Assembly: GCF_900106065.1 (NCBI RefSeq)
Contig: NZ_LT629796.1
Coordinates: forward strand, 3,627,501-3,691,500
DNA from: Pseudomonas mandelii
GTDB lineage: Bacteria; Pseudomonadota; Gammaproteobacteria; Pseudomonadales; Pseudomonadaceae
Length of the DNA: 64,000 bases
Reading direction: 5' to 3'
Positions within the stretch are counted from its first letter, which is position 1, and every line of letters begins with the position of its first letter. Shown one piece after another: positions 45,709 through 58,690 of the stretch. A program made the position numbers and the translations under genes. Below the pieces are notes generated by a model. That model saw only the letters and a list, made by a program, of their open reading frames with translations, was not told the origin of the DNA and searched no databases.

Positions 45709-47582
45709 TCATGTGGCGGCAGGGGGAGGGGATTTCACCGACGTCAGGTAGTGCACGAAGTCATCCGGCGCCACGGCTTTGCTGAAGTAGTAGCCCTGGC
45801 CTTCCTCGCACTGATGGGCCTTGAGGAAATCCAGTTGTTCGAGGGTTTCCACCCCTTCGGCGATGATGGTCAGTTTCAGGCTCTTGCCCAGGCTGATGAT
45901 GGCGCTGACCAGCGCTGCGTCGTTGATGTCACGGCTCAGGCCACGAATGAACGACTGATCGATTTTCAGCACGTCGATGGGAAAACGCCGCAGGTAACTC
46001 AGGCTGGAATAACCGGTGCCGAAGTCGTCGATGGCCAGCCGCACCCCCATGGCCTTGATCCGGTTCAGGGCGGTGACCGTGGCATCGACGTTCTGCATCA
46101 GCACGCCTTCGGTGATTTCCAGCTCCAGCAATGACGGGTCCAGACCGGTTTGTTTCAGAACCTGTTCAATGCCTTCGACAAAGCCTCGTTGGCGAAAGTC
46201 GATGGCCGACACATTCACCGACATGCACAGCCTCGGCAGCCCCGCCGCCTGCCAGGCGCAGGCTTGCCGACAGGCCTGGGCCAGCACCCATTTGCTCAAC
46301 GGTACGATCAAGCCGCTGTCTTCGGCCACGCCAATGAAGTCCGACGGGTAGACCCAGCCATGTCCCGGTTTCTGCCAGCGAATCAAGGCCTCTGCGCCGA
46401 CTACCTCACCGGTGCCCAGGTCGAGCTTGGGCTGGTAATGCAGGACAAATTCGTCCCGCTCCAATGCCAGGCGAATGCCCGACTCGATGGTCTGCTGGTC
46501 CCGGGCGCGCTGGTTCATTTCTTCAATGAAGAAGCGGAAGTCGTTGGGGCCGCTTTCCTTGACGTGACGCATCGCGGTTTCGGCTTTCTTGATCAGCGCG
46601 ATCGCATCGAAGCCATCATCGGGGTAGATGCTGATGCCCAGGCTGGCGGTTACGCTCAGGTCATGGCCGGCGATGTGCTGGGTCGTGCCAATGGCGTTCA
46701 AGAGTTTTTCGGCGATGCCTTTGGTCTGCTGGGGATGGCGGATGTCAGCGAGGATCACCACGAACTCATCAGCGCCGTAGCGAAACACCGAATCGGATTC
46801 GCGCACCGTGGACACCAGGTTTTGCCCGACCCGTTTGAGCATCTCGTCACCGGCCGGATGGCCCAGGGCATTGTTGATGCGCTTGAAGCGATCAAGGCCC
46901 AGGAACATCACCGCCAGCTGCTTGTCATGGCGGCGCGACAACGCCAGGGACTGGTTCAGTCGATCTCCGAGCAACGTGCTGTTGGGCAGCTCGGTCAGTA
47001 CGTCGTATTGCAACAGGTGGGACACCTTGAGCAGTTCGTGGACCCGCGCCTCGATGGTTTGCTCCAGGCTTTGCACTTTTGTCTCCGCGTCCTGGGTCAT
47101 CTGCCATTTCCAGGTCAGGGCGCTGGCCATCTGGCGGATTTCCAGACTGTCGAAGGGTTTTTTCAACACCAGTAACTGGTCGCCGAACTCCAGCCGTTCA
47201 GCCATGTCCTCCCAGCTGTAATCCGAATAGGCGGTGCACAGCGCGATTTGCAGGTGCGGGTCGATCTTCCAGAGCTGTTCGATGGTTTCCAGCCCGTCCC
47301 AACCCGGCGGCATGCGCATGTCGGTGAACGCCATGGCGTAGGGGCGACCTTCGGCCTGGGCCCGCTGGACCAGCTCAAGGGCTTCCTGGCCCTGGTAGGC
47401 GGAATCGAGCTGGAAGGTCAGCCGAGCCGGCTGTTGCGTGCCGAACAGCGCCTCTTCCGTTCCGGCCAGGGTCTGCTCATCTTCAGAGTCAGGGCCGAGG
47501 ATCTTGCGAAAATCCTCATGAATCGAAGGCGTGTCGTCGATGATCAGGATGCGCCGGTTGGTCCGGACGGACGACGTTTTCA

Positions 47583-47586
<4 letters not shown>
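45709..47586 (-). CDS. Receiver-GGDEF-EAL protein, likely c-di-GMP phosphodiesterase
   Basis: 625 aa. The receiver (1-~165) has the extended form seen in its neighbours. The GGDEF domain (~195-350) is degenerate in the signature: YGADEF instead of GGDEF. The EAL domain (~365-615) keeps every catalytic motif: EALIRW, NVSA, ELEITEG, DDFGTGYSS, KIDQSF and EGVET. It should degrade c-di-GMP under control of receiver phosphorylation. It overlaps the next-upstream gene by 4 nt. Confidence 0.9.
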
Positions 47587-49877
<2,291 letters not shown>

Positions 49878-50136
49878 ACGCCGGGAGCGGTGGCAATGTG
49901 GTGGTGCGGTGTGCTCATAGGGGCATCCTTTCCCTGATCACGTGGCCAAGCGCAGAAAGTGGATCCGAGTGAACTGAGCATAGTCGCCTGTGCAGCACTT
50001 CGCCCGGTCGCCTGAAACGAATCATTTCCAGGGGCGTTGCTGGAAATCATCTAGCCTGTAGCTCAGGCAGCGCCAGAAACGGAATGTTCTGGCTGATGAT
50101 TGACGCGACGACGCCCGTTTTGCTTGAGGTAATGCC
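49878..50136. other. Divergent promoter region of the signalling island
   Basis: 259 bp between the divergent GGDEF-EAL and YN-GYP genes; no gene and no site that can be named. Confidence 0.4.
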
Positions 50137-51516
50137 ATGGAAGAGCAACTCCCCACTACTTTTGCCGATAAACCCACGATTCTGCTGGTCGACGACGAGG
50201 AGTCTATCCTCAACAGTCTGCGCCGGCTCTTGCGCGGCCAGCCCTACGAAGTATTGCTGGCCACCAGCGGGGAGCAAGCCCTGGATATCATGGCGAAACA
50301 GCCCGTCGACCTGGTGATGAGCGATGCGCGCATGCCTAACATGGACGGCGCCACGCTGCTGGCGCACATTCACCAGCGCCATCCCGACACGCTGCGCATT
50401 TTGCTGACCGGTTATGCCGACCTGACGATGATCGTCAAAGCAATCAACGACGGGCAGATTGACCGATACATCAGCAAACCCTGGCACGATGAGGAATTGC
50501 TGCTGACGTTGCGACAATCCCTCGCCTACCAGCGTTCCGAGCGCGAACGCCTGCATCTGGTGCAGGAGACCTGGGAGCAAAACGAAGAATTGAGGTTGCT
50601 CAACGCGACCCTGGAGAAACACGTCGCGTCCCGCACCGCCGAGCTGCAGCAGACGGCCGACATGCTCGACCTGGCCTACGAAGAGCTCAAACACAGCTAT
50701 GTCACCGGCACCGAGGTGTTCTCGCTGCTGGCCAACCTGCGTTTGCCACCGGCCAAGCAGACGAACCGGCAGATCATCGAACTGGTGCGGGTGTACTGCA
50801 AACTCCATGGCGTGGACGAGGGCAGTACCCGCGACCTGACCATGGCCGCGGCGCTTTACAACATCGGCAAGCTGAGCTGGACCGACAGCATGATGACCGC
50901 GCCTGCGGATTTGCTGCACCACAACGATCAGGAACGCTATCGCGGTTATCCGAAGCAGAGCGAATCGTTGCTGATGACCCTCGATCCGATGAAGGATGCG
51001 GCGCGCCTGATCCTTCACCACCAGGAGCGCTGGGATGGCACCGGTTTCCCCGACCGGCTCAAGGGCGAGGCGATTCCGCTCGGGGCGCGGTGGCTGAAAC
51101 TGGCGGTGGATTTCATCGAGTTGCAGCGTGGGCTGATCCTTGAGCGCCAGATGAACAGCGATGAAGCCCTGGTCTATATCCGCCAGTACGCCGGTCGTCT
51201 CTACGACCCTGATCTGGTGGAGGACTTCATTCAGGTCTGCGCCGCCTACCAGAGCGATGTGTCACTGGCCGATCCGACGGTCAAGGTACTGACGACCCGG
51301 GACCTGGCGACCGGCATGATTCTGGCGCGCAACCTCAATGCCGATAACGGCATGCTGTTGCTCAATGCGGGGAAGGTGCTGAGCGGGCCGCTGGTGGAGA
51401 AACTGATCGCGTTCGAAGCGATGGAAGGGGCGAAATACAGCGTTTTTGTGAAAGTGCCGGAGGAAGTGGAAGCCGCAATCCTCGAAGCGCCGCTGGTGGT
51501 TCAAGCTCAGCCCTGA
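50137..51516 (+). CDS. Receiver-YN-GYP domain protein (degenerate HD-GYP, PA2572-like)
   Basis: 459 aa. A standard receiver (TILLVDDEESILNSLRRLL, Asp in MSDARMPNMDG, KPW Lys) and a coiled coil, then an HD-GYP-like domain. The metal-binding HD pair is replaced by YN (ALYNIGKLSW), while the second signature survives as HHQERWDGTGFP. This matches the YN-GYP protein PA2572 of P. aeruginosa, which affects virulence without known phosphodiesterase activity. A short C-terminal domain (TTRDLATGMILARNL...KVPEEVEAAI) is of the type seen in RpfG-like regulators. Confidence 0.88.
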   Translation: MEEQLPTTFADKPTILLVDDEESILNSLRRLLRGQPYEVLLATSGEQALDIMAKQPVDLVMSDARMPNMDGATLLAHIHQRHPDTLRILLTGYADLTMIVKAINDGQIDRYISKPWHDEELLLTLRQSLAYQRSERERLHLVQETWEQNEELRLLNATLEKHVASRTAELQQTADMLDLAYEELKHSYVTGTEVFSLLANLRLPPAKQTNRQIIELVRVYCKLHGVDEGSTRDLTMAAALYNIGKLSWTDSMMTAPADLLHHNDQERYRGYPKQSESLLMTLDPMKDAARLILHHQERWDGTGFPDRLKGEAIPLGARWLKLAVDFIELQRGLILERQMNSDEALVYIRQYAGRLYDPDLVEDFIQVCAAYQSDVSLADPTVKVLTTRDLATGMILARNLNADNGMLLLNAGKVLSGPLVEKLIAFEAMEGAKYSVFVKVPEEVEAAILEAPLVVQAQP

Positions 51517-51546
51517 TCCCCCTTTGGAAGACTCAACACTGACCCC

Positions 51547-51635
51547 TGTGGGAGCGAGCCTGCTCGCGAAGACGGCCTGACATTCACCCTGGATGTCGAC
51601 TGAAAGACCGCTATCGCGAGCAGGCTCGCTCCCAC
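51547..51635. repeat. REP doublet (class I, inverted pair)
   Basis: Inverted pair just after the YN-GYP gene. Confidence 0.9.
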
Positions 51636-51723
51636 AAAGGGCTAGACCGCTATTTTCCCCCGTGACGCCGGCGCGACACCCATGTGATCCTTTGCGCCTT
51701 TCACTCAAGGCACACTCAGATCC

Positions 51724-52158
51724 ATGACACTTTCATCCGCCCCTTCCCCCCGCACCATCCGCATCGCCGCCGCCCTGCTGATCGGCCCTGACGGTCGCAC
51801 GCTGTTGGTCCGCAAACGCGGCACCGAAGCCTTCATGCAACCCGGCGGCAAGATCGAGGCCCATGAACAACCGGTTCACGCCCTGGCCCGTGAGCTGGAA
51901 GAAGAGCTTGGACTGGTCATCGACCCCGCGCACGCCACCTACCTGGGGCCCTTTTCGGCACCGGCGGCCAACGAGCCGGGTTTTGTCGTCCAGGCTGAAC
52001 TCTTTCTGCTGACCATCGATTCAGACGTCTCGCCCGCCGCGGAGATTGAAGAGGTGCGCTGGATCGATCCGGCCACCGACGGCGATCTCTCGTTGGCGCC
52101 ATTGACACGGGACGTGATCCTGCCGTTTTATCGAGCTTCGCTGACTGCAATCGCCTGA
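51724..52158 (+). CDS. Nudix hydrolase
   Basis: 144 aa. The Nudix box is complete: GGKIEAHEQPVHALAREL followed by EEELGL (G-x5-E-x7-REUxEExGU). It hydrolyses a nucleoside-diphosphate-linked substrate in the cytoplasm; the substrate cannot be inferred. A LysE-type gene follows after 24 bp. Confidence 0.9.
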   Translation: MTLSSAPSPRTIRIAAALLIGPDGRTLLVRKRGTEAFMQPGGKIEAHEQPVHALARELEEELGLVIDPAHATYLGPFSAPAANEPGFVVQAELFLLTIDSDVSPAAEIEEVRWIDPATDGDLSLAPLTRDVILPFYRASLTAIA

Positions 52159-52182
52159 TCATCCACGGACTAGGACTGCCCC

Positions 52183-52821
52183 ATGATCCCACTTCAAGAC
52201 TTGCTGATTTTCGCCGCTGCCGCGTTGCTGATGGTGCTGACGCCGGGGCCGAACATGATCTACCTGATCTCCCGTTCGATCTGCCAGGGGCGCAAGGCCG
52301 GCGTGACTTCGTTGCTCGGCGTGGTGGCGGGATTCTTCGTGCACTTGTTCGCCGCTGCGGCCGGTTTGACCGCGGTCTTTCTGGCCGTGCCGATGGCCTA
52401 CGAAGTGTTGAAATGGGCCGGCGCGCTGTATCTGTTGTGGCTGGCCTGGCAGGCGGTCAAACCCGGCGCACGTTCACCCTTCGAAGCGCAGCAGTTGCCG
52501 CCGGACTCGTCGCGAAAACTGATCACCATGGGGTTTCTCACCAGCGCGCTGAACCCGAAGATCGCGGTGTTTTACCTGTCGGTGTTTCCACAGTTCATCA
52601 CGCCTGAGCATGGCTCGGTGTTCACCCAGAGCATCGTGCTGGGCCTGACCCAGATCAGCGTCAGTTTCTGCGTCAACCTGCTGATCGCGATCTTCGCGGC
52701 AGGCATCGCGTCGTGGTTCGTCAACAACCCGACCTGGCTGGCGCTGCAGCGTTATTTCATGGGGTTTGTCCTGTCCGCGCTGGCGGTACGGCTGATGCTT
52801 GAGCAACGACGGACGGCTTGA
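52183..52821 (+). CDS. LysE/RhtB-family amino-acid exporter
   Basis: 212 aa with six helices. The conserved start LMVLTPGPNMIYLISRSICQGRKAGV and GALYLLWLAWQ, SALNPKIAVFYLSVFPQF are typical LysE/RhtB signatures. It exports amino acids or derivatives across the inner membrane. Confidence 0.9.
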   Translation: MIPLQDLLIFAAAALLMVLTPGPNMIYLISRSICQGRKAGVTSLLGVVAGFFVHLFAAAAGLTAVFLAVPMAYEVLKWAGALYLLWLAWQAVKPGARSPFEAQQLPPDSSRKLITMGFLTSALNPKIAVFYLSVFPQFITPEHGSVFTQSIVLGLTQISVSFCVNLLIAIFAAGIASWFVNNPTWLALQRYFMGFVLSALAVRLMLEQRRTA

Positions 52822-52823
52822 CC

Positions 52824-53321
52824 ATGTGGATTGAACGACTGGATGCCAGCCATGCGCTGGACTATCGGGCGCTGATGCTGGAAGCCTACGACCTGCACCC
52901 GCAGGCCTTCACTTCGAGTGTGCGCGAACGCGCAACAATGCCGCTGAGTTGGTGGGAGTCGCGCCTGACCAGCAAGCTGGATGTGGTGTTCGGGGCGTTC
53001 GAGGACGGCGCGTTGTCAGGCATCGTCGGCCTGGCCTTCGAACCCCGGGAAAAGGCCCGGCACAAGGCGACGCTGTTTGGCATGTATGTGTCCGGCAAAG
53101 TCCGGCAGCGCGGGTTGGGTCAGCAACTGGTGCAAGCCGCGCTGGATGAAGCGCAGAACCATAAAGGCCTGCGGCTGATCCAGCTGACCGTCACCGCCGG
53201 CAATGAGGCGGCGTTCAACCTGTACCAGCGTTGCGGCTTCGTACAGTTCGGCCTCGAACCCATGGCGGTGCGCGTCGGCGAAGACTACTTCGACAAAATC
53301 CACATGTGGCGCGAGCTCTAA
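52824..53321 (+). CDS. GNAT-family N-acetyltransferase
   Basis: 165 aa. The acetyl-CoA loop is KVRQRGLGQQLV (R/Q-x-x-G-x-G/A), followed by LTVTAGNEAAFNLYQRCGF, the typical C-terminal GNAT half. ATG 52824 lies 2 nt after the LysE stop; an in-frame TTG at 52818 also exists. Coupled with the LysE gene. Substrate unknown. Confidence 0.88.
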   Translation: MWIERLDASHALDYRALMLEAYDLHPQAFTSSVRERATMPLSWWESRLTSKLDVVFGAFEDGALSGIVGLAFEPREKARHKATLFGMYVSGKVRQRGLGQQLVQAALDEAQNHKGLRLIQLTVTAGNEAAFNLYQRCGFVQFGLEPMAVRVGEDYFDKIHMWREL

Positions 53322-53337
53322 ACCCACCACAGACCCC

Positions 53338-53429
53338 TGTAGGAGCGAGGCTTGCCCGCGAAGGCGTCGTGACAGTCGATATCTACTTGGCTGATACACC
53401 GCTTTCGCGGGCAAGCCTCGCTCCTACAG
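53338..53429. repeat. REP doublet (class I, inverted pair)
   Basis: Inverted pair of the GCTTGCCCGCGAAG / CTTTCGCGGGCAAGC variant between convergent genes. Confidence 0.9.
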
Positions 53430-53442
53430 CGGTTGCGGTGTG

Positions 53443-54372
53443 TCAGCGGACTGCGCTGACGCCGTCGAGTGTCGAGAACGATGTGTCCTTGGCCGTCAGC
53501 AAGAAGTCGCGCATGTACGGCGCATCCAGCATGTCCGCACGAATCCCCGCATACAGCGTCGCAAACAATCCTTTCTCGCCCAGCCGCTTGGCCTTCACGT
53601 AACCCCGCGAGCTGTATTCATGCAGCGCCCAATGGGGCATGCCGCAGACGCCGCGTCCGCTGGCGACCAACTGCATCATCATCACCGTCAGTTCCGAGGT
53701 GCGGACCTGCGCCGGTTCGATGTCGGCCGGTTCCAGGAAACGGGTGAAGATGTCCAGCCGGTCGCGTTCCACCGGGTAGGTGATCAGCGTTTCCGTGAGC
53801 AGGTCTTCCGGCACGATGTAGGCCTTGTTCGCCAAACGGTGCTGATTGGCCACCGCGAGCATCGCTTCATAGGTGAACAGCGGCACGTAGGTGATCCCGG
53901 CCAGTTCCAGCGGATCGGAGGTCACCACCAAATCCAGATCGCCACGGGCCAGGGCCGGCAGCGGCGCGAAGGAGAAGCCCGAAGCCAGGTCCAGCTCGAC
54001 TTCCGGCCAGGCATCGCGGAACTGATCGATGGTCGGCATCAGCCACTGGAAGCAACTGTGGCACTCGATTGCCATGTGCAAACGGCCTGCGGTGCCGCCC
54101 GCCAACCGCGCGATATCGCGTTCGGCACCGCGCAGCAGCGGCAGGGTGGCGTCGGCCAGTTGCAGCAGGCGCAACCCGGCGCTGGTGAACCGCACCGGTT
54201 TGGTCTTGCGCACGAACAACGGCATGCCCATGCGCTCCTCCAGTTCCTTGAACTGGTGGGACAGGGCCGATTGGGTCAGGTGCAGACGGTCGGCGGCATC
54301 GACCAGGCTGTCGGCTTCGCGCAAGGCGTGCAGGGTCTTCAGGTGGCGGATTTCAAGCACCGGGGGCTCCAT
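53443..54372 (-). CDS. metR: MetR, LysR-type activator of methionine synthesis
   Basis: 309 aa. The LysR helix-turn-helix occupies residues ~5-65 (LEIRHLKTLHALREADSLVDAADRLHLTQSALSHQ is the MetR start, of which LTQSALSHQ is the recognition helix). The effector domain follows (ECHSCFQWLMPTIDQFRDAWP), as in MetR, which senses homocysteine. It is divergent from metE, as in other gamma-proteobacteria, and a TGAG-N5-CTCA site lies between them. Confidence 0.95.
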   Translation of the reverse strand: MEPPVLEIRHLKTLHALREADSLVDAADRLHLTQSALSHQFKELEERMGMPLFVRKTKPVRFTSAGLRLLQLADATLPLLRGAERDIARLAGGTAGRLHMAIECHSCFQWLMPTIDQFRDAWPEVELDLASGFSFAPLPALARGDLDLVVTSDPLELAGITYVPLFTYEAMLAVANQHRLANKAYIVPEDLLTETLITYPVERDRLDIFTRFLEPADIEPAQVRTSELTVMMMQLVASGRGVCGMPHWALHEYSSRGYVKAKRLGEKGLFATLYAGIRADMLDAPYMRDFLLTAKDTSFSTLDGVSAVR

Positions 54373-54402
54373 GAGGAAAACTTGTGATCAACACGAAAAG
54401 GT

Positions 54403-54415
54403 TGAGTTTGTCTCA
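54403..54415. promoter_or_regulatory. Candidate MetR operator
   Basis: TGAGTTTGTCTCA, a perfect inverted repeat with a 5-bp spacer and central T, fits the MetR consensus TGAA-N5-TTCA apart from the fourth base of each arm. It lies midway between metR and metE. Confidence 0.65.
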
Positions 54416-54467
54416 TGTTGGGTTGGCTGTCGACAATAGCGCCATCTTTTACAGGGAGAAATTCACC

Positions 54468-56780
54468 ATGGCTCTGGCCCACACACTTGGTTTTCCGCGC
54501 ATCGGTGCTGACCGCGAACTGAAAAAAGCCCTCGAATCCTACTGGAAGGGCGACCTCGATCAGGACGCGCTGAAAAGCGTCGGCCGCCAACTGCGCGCCA
54601 CCCACTGGCAGTTGCAGAAAGACGCCGGCATCGACCTGCTGCCCGTCGGCGACTTCGCCTGGTACGACCAGGTGCTGACCCATTCCCTGACCTTCGGCGT
54701 GATCCCCGAGCGTTTCGACAGCGCCAAGGATGCGCGCGGCCTGCCGACCCTCGACACCCTGTTCGCCATGGCCCGAGGCGCCACGGCGGCCTGCTGCGGT
54801 GGCGAACACACCCAGGCCCAATATGCCCAGGAGCTGACCAAGTGGTTCGACACCAACTACCACTACCTGGTCCCGGAATTCACAGCTGACCAACAGTTCA
54901 AACTGAGCTGGGAACAGTTGTTCGACGAGGTCGACGAAGCCAAGGCCCTCGGCCACAACGTCAAACCCGTCATCATCGGCCCGCTGACGTACCTGTGGCT
55001 GGGCAAGGCCAAAGGCAACGACTTCGACAAGCTCGACCTGCTCGAACGCCTGCTGCCGATCTACGGTGAAATCCTCGGCCGCCTCGCCGCCCAAGGCGTG
55101 GAATGGGTGCAGATCGACGAACCGATCCTGACCCTCGACCTGCCACAAGCCTGGAAAAACGCCTTCGAGCGCGCTTACCACATCCTTCAATACTCGCCGC
55201 TGAAAAAGCTCGTGGCGACCTACTTCAGTGGCCTGGAAGACAACCTCGGCCTGGCAGTCGGCCTGCCGGTGCAAGGCCTGCACATCGACGCGGTGCGGGC
55301 GCCGGATCAACTCGGTCAGGTGCTGGACCGTCTGCCGACCTACAAGATTCTTTCGGTGGGCCTGGTCAACGGTCGCAACGTCTGGCGTTGCGAACTGGAG
55401 CAAGTGCTCGCGCAACTGCAACCGGCGCAAGAGCGCTTTGGCGACAACCTATGGGTCAGCAGTTCCTGCTCGCTGCTGCACAGCCCGGTGGACCTGGAAC
55501 GGGAAGACAAACTCGATCCTGAACTGAAAAGCTGGCTGGCCTTCGCCGTGCAGAAGTGCGGTGAAATCGCCGTACTGCGCGATGCCCTGAACGACCCGCA
55601 ATCGCCCAAAGTACAAGCGGCTCTGGCCCAGAGCCGAGTGATTCAGACGAGCCGCGCCGAGTCGCCGCGTATCCATAAAGCCCACGTGCAGGCACGCATC
55701 AATGCGATCAGCGCAGCGGACAGCCAACGTCACTCGCCGTTCGCCAAGCGCATCGAGCAGCAACGCGCTCGGCTGAAACTGCCGGCATTCCCGACCACCA
55801 CCATCGGCTCGTTTCCGCAGACCGGTTCGATCCGTCTGGCCCGCCAGGCGTTCAAGCAAGGCAAGCTGTCGGCCAACGATTACACCGACGCCATGCACAG
55901 CGAAATCCGTCACGCCGTGCAAGTCCAGGAACGCCTGGGCCTGGACGTGCTGGTGCACGGTGAAGCCGAGCGCAACGACATGGTCGAGTACTTCGCCGAG
56001 CAACTGGACGGCTACCTGTTCACCCGTTTCGGCTGGGTGCAGAGCTACGGTTCGCGCTGCGTCAAACCGGCGATCATCTACGGCGACCTGAGCCGTCCGA
56101 ACGCCATGACCGTCGACTGGATCACCTATGCGCAAAGCCTGACCGACAAGGTCATGAAAGGCATGCTCACCGGTCCCGTGACCATGCTGATGTGGTCGTT
56201 CCCGCGCGAAGACGTCTCGCGCAAAATCCAGGCGCAGCAGTTGGCGTTGGCCCTGCGTGATGAAGTGGTCGATCTGGAAAGTGCCGGCATCAAGATCGTG
56301 CAGATCGACGAAGCCGCGTTCCGCGAAGGCTTGCCGCTGCGTCGGGCGCAATGGCAGGAATACCTGGACTGGGCGGTGGAAGCCTTCCGCTTGAGCGCTT
56401 CCGGCGTGCGGGACGAAACCCAGATCCACACCCACATGTGCTACAGCGAATTCAACGACGTGATCGAGTCCATCGCGGCGATGGATGCCGACGTGATCAC
56501 CATCGAGACCTCGCGTTCGGACATGGAATTGCTGGAAGCCTTCGAAGCGTTCGACTACCCGAACGACATCGGGCCGGGCGTCTACGACATCCACTCGCCA
56601 CGGGTGCCGGACACGGCCGAGATGGTCAAGTTGATGAGCAAAGCCGTGAAGCGCATTCCGGCCGAGCGGTTGTGGGTGAACCCGGATTGCGGGCTGAAGA
56701 CCCGGGCGTGGCCGGAGACCGAGGCGGCGTTGGTCAATATGGTGGCGGCGGCAAGGCAGTTGCGCAGTCAGTTGGCTTAG
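54468..56780 (+). CDS. metE: Cobalamin-independent methionine synthase
   Basis: 770 aa, the usual length. N-terminal [19 protein letters not shown] and the C-terminal catalytic half starting [12 protein letters not shown] are both present. Zinc ligands are visible in HTHMCYSEF (His and Cys) and NPDCGLKTR (Cys). It methylates homocysteine with methyltetrahydrofolate (polyglutamate) without B12. AGGGAGA precedes ATG 54468. Regulation by the divergent MetR is expected. Confidence 0.98.
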   Translation: MALAHTLGFPRIGADRELKKALESYWKGDLDQDALKSVGRQLRATHWQLQKDAGIDLLPVGDFAWYDQVLTHSLTFGVIPERFDSAKDARGLPTLDTLFAMARGATAACCGGEHTQAQYAQELTKWFDTNYHYLVPEFTADQQFKLSWEQLFDEVDEAKALGHNVKPVIIGPLTYLWLGKAKGNDFDKLDLLERLLPIYGEILGRLAAQGVEWVQIDEPILTLDLPQAWKNAFERAYHILQYSPLKKLVATYFSGLEDNLGLAVGLPVQGLHIDAVRAPDQLGQVLDRLPTYKILSVGLVNGRNVWRCELEQVLAQLQPAQERFGDNLWVSSSCSLLHSPVDLEREDKLDPELKSWLAFAVQKCGEIAVLRDALNDPQSPKVQAALAQSRVIQTSRAESPRIHKAHVQARINAISAADSQRHSPFAKRIEQQRARLKLPAFPTTTIGSFPQTGSIRLARQAFKQGKLSANDYTDAMHSEIRHAVQVQERLGLDVLVHGEAERNDMVEYFAEQLDGYLFTRFGWVQSYGSRCVKPAIIYGDLSRPNAMTVDWITYAQSLTDKVMKGMLTGPVTMLMWSFPREDVSRKIQAQQLALALRDEVVDLESAGIKIVQIDEAAFREGLPLRRAQWQEYLDWAVEAFRLSASGVRDETQIHTHMCYSEFNDVIESIAAMDADVITIETSRSDMELLEAFEAFDYPNDIGPGVYDIHSPRVPDTAEMVKLMSKAVKRIPAERLWVNPDCGLKTRAWPETEAALVNMVAAARQLRSQLA

Positions 56781-56813
56781 CCGATGTAGCGTCTGTTCGG
56801 ACGCCATCGCGAG

Positions 56814-56896
56814 CAGGCTCGCTCCCACATTGGATCTAGGTCGATCACAAATATTGTGTACGACATCGATCCTGTGGGAGTGAGCCTGCTCGCGAT
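56814..56896. repeat. REP pair (class I, tail-to-tail)
   Basis: Reverse-form unit followed by a forward-form unit, downstream of metE; same arrangement as at 39850. Confidence 0.88.
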
Positions 56897-57027
56897 GAAC
56901 GATAACGCGGTCCCGAAAATGACCGCTCGGCAATCTTCATCAAACTGTCACGTAACTGTGGCAGCGCGCTTGATCAAACTTCATCAGACTCGCGCTCTAC
57001 TGGGGTTCTGCGTTTCGGTGTTTTTTC

Positions 57028-58047
57028 ATGCGTGCATTCATTTTTCTGGCCTTGCTGTTGTTTGGCCTGCCGTCTTTGGCGGCGTCTCGTTGCGATGTCA
57101 ATGTTCCCACCCAACAGGCCGATCTGGCGCAGGTGAGCCTGGCGTACCAGAGCATCGGCCGTGCGTCCGACCCGGCGTTGTTGCTGGTGATGGGCCTGGG
57201 CGGGCAGTTGATTCACTGGCCTGACGAGGTGGTGGTCGCGCTGTGTCAGCAGGGTTTTAGGGTGATTCGTTATGACAATCGCGACGTCGGCCTCTCGACC
57301 TGGCGGCAAACGCCCGCCGACGCCAACCTGACCTTCGAAGTGCTGCGCTACAAACTCGGTCTGCCGGTGGCGGCGCCGTACACCTTGACCGACATGGCGG
57401 ACGACGCCTTTGGCCTGATGGATGCGTTGAAGGTTGAGCAGTTTCACGTCCTGGGCGCGAGCATGGGCGGGATGATTGCCCAGCACATGGCGGCGATGGC
57501 GCCGCAACGGGTCGAGAGCCTGACCCTGATCATGACCAGTTCCGGGGCCGAAGGCTTGCCGGCGCCGAGTGCGGCGTTGGTGCAGTTGTTGTCGCGGCGC
57601 AGCGCGCCGAATCGCGAAGTGGCGCTGGAACAGCAGGCCGATTTGCTGGCAGCGCTGGGCAGCCCGACCGTCAGTGATGATCGGCAAGCGTTGCTGCATC
57701 AGGCGGCGTTGTCCTATGACCGGGCGTTCAACCCGGAGGGCGTGAAGCGCCAGATCATGGCGATCCTCGCCGAGCGCAGTCGTGTGGCGCTGCTTAACCA
57801 GTTGCGCGTGCCGACGCTGGTGGTTCACGGCACAGCCGATCCGCTGTTGCCGGTGATGCATGGCGTGCACTTGGCGGCGCACATTCGTGGCAGTCAGTTG
57901 AAGCTGATTCCGGGGTTGGCGCATCGGTTCCAGGAGGCGTTCAAGGCGCCGTTGCTGGCGGCGGTTTTGCCGTATTTGCAGGCCCACCGCGAAGACACTT
58001 CGCATTGGGCACAGATCGATCCGGTGCCCACTCCGAACCTCCTGTAG
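57028..58047 (+). CDS. Secreted or periplasmic alpha/beta hydrolase
   Basis: 339 aa. Signal peptide ([17 protein letters not shown]), then an alpha/beta-hydrolase fold with [28 protein letters not shown], the nucleophile elbow GASMGG and [15 protein letters not shown] (acid), with GLAHRF near the catalytic His. Substrate unknown; esterase-type activity is likely. Confidence 0.87.
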   Translation: MRAFIFLALLLFGLPSLAASRCDVNVPTQQADLAQVSLAYQSIGRASDPALLLVMGLGGQLIHWPDEVVVALCQQGFRVIRYDNRDVGLSTWRQTPADANLTFEVLRYKLGLPVAAPYTLTDMADDAFGLMDALKVEQFHVLGASMGGMIAQHMAAMAPQRVESLTLIMTSSGAEGLPAPSAALVQLLSRRSAPNREVALEQQADLLAALGSPTVSDDRQALLHQAALSYDRAFNPEGVKRQIMAILAERSRVALLNQLRVPTLVVHGTADPLLPVMHGVHLAAHIRGSQLKLIPGLAHRFQEAFKAPLLAAVLPYLQAHREDTSHWAQIDPVPTPNLL

Positions 58048-58060
58048 TACCCAGTACCAA

Positions 58061-58149
58061 TGTGGGAGCGAGCCTGCTCGCGATGGCTGTGTGTCAGTCA
58101 ACATCAATGCTGAATGTCACACCGCCATCGCGAGCAGGCTCGCTCCCAC
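58061..58149. repeat. REP doublet (class I, inverted pair)
   Basis: Inverted pair between convergent genes. Confidence 0.9.
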
Positions 58150-58187
58150 AGTTGGATCTTCTTCGTTAGTGGAACCTTGTCAGCCAA

Positions 58188-58556
58188 TCAGGTCGCGGCG
58201 CTTGGTGGAACGAAGTTATCCAGCATCCGGTTCACCGCCAGTTCACCCAGCATGACGGACTGCTGAATGCCGAGCACAGTGTTGCGCTGCGGGCCTTCCA
58301 GCAACCCGGCGAAATCACTCAGCATCACGCTCGCTGACGCCAGGGATTCGCAGGCGTTGGCCAGCAGGGTTTCTTGATCGATGTCGGGGGCGATGATGTA
58401 GATGGTGCTGGGTTTGCGTGGGGTGTCTTTGGGAATGACCGGTTTGAGGTAGAAATCGAGGGCGCGGTCGGCGGCTTCGTTGAGTTTTTTGGAGTCCGGG
58501 GTTTCGTAGGGGGAAACGTCGTCGGATTCCGGGGGATTTGGTGTGATCTTGAACAT
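58188..58556 (-). CDS. DUF6124 family protein, copy D
   Basis: 122 aa, homologous to copies A-C but diverged throughout (MFKITPNPPESDDVSPY; IYIIAPDIDQETLLANACESLASASV; GELAVNRMLDN). It lies 55 kb from the array, so it is not part of the recent duplication. AGGAG precedes the ATG at 58556, and the 10 nt from just after AGGAGT to the A of ATG are complementary to its leader loop. Function unknown. Confidence 0.85.
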   Translation of the reverse strand: MFKITPNPPESDDVSPYETPDSKKLNEAADRALDFYLKPVIPKDTPRKPSTIYIIAPDIDQETLLANACESLASASVMLSDFAGLLEGPQRNTVLGIQQSVMLGELAVNRMLDNFVPPSAAT

Positions 58557-58610
58557 TGGATTGGTACTCCTGTTAATAGAGCCGCAACCTGTCTCGCTAC
58601 TAAACGGAAG

Positions 58611-58690
58611 GGTGGCAGCTGTGCGCAAGTTAGTAGACCGGCCACCAATCCAAAACCGGCGCGTCCGAGGACGCCATGCGCACAGCTACC
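58611..58690 (-). ncRNA. C4-like leader RNA, copy D
   Basis: Closing stem GGUAGCUGUGCGCA with UGCGCACAGCUGCC (14 pairs, one U-G present only on the minus strand). Hairpin I is GCGUCC-UC-GGACGC. Hairpin II (GCCGG/CCGGU) exposes UUUUGGAUUGGUGG. UUGGAUUGGU (58644-58653) is perfectly complementary over 10 nt to ACCAAUCCAA next to the start codon (58556-58565). CUACUAA (58630-58636) is complementary to UUAGUAG (58597-58603). Same layout as copies B and C with unrelated loop sequence. Confidence 0.75.

Noticed and set aside
55449..56933. 494-codon minus-strand frame
   Set aside because: Antisense to metE, which is unmistakable.
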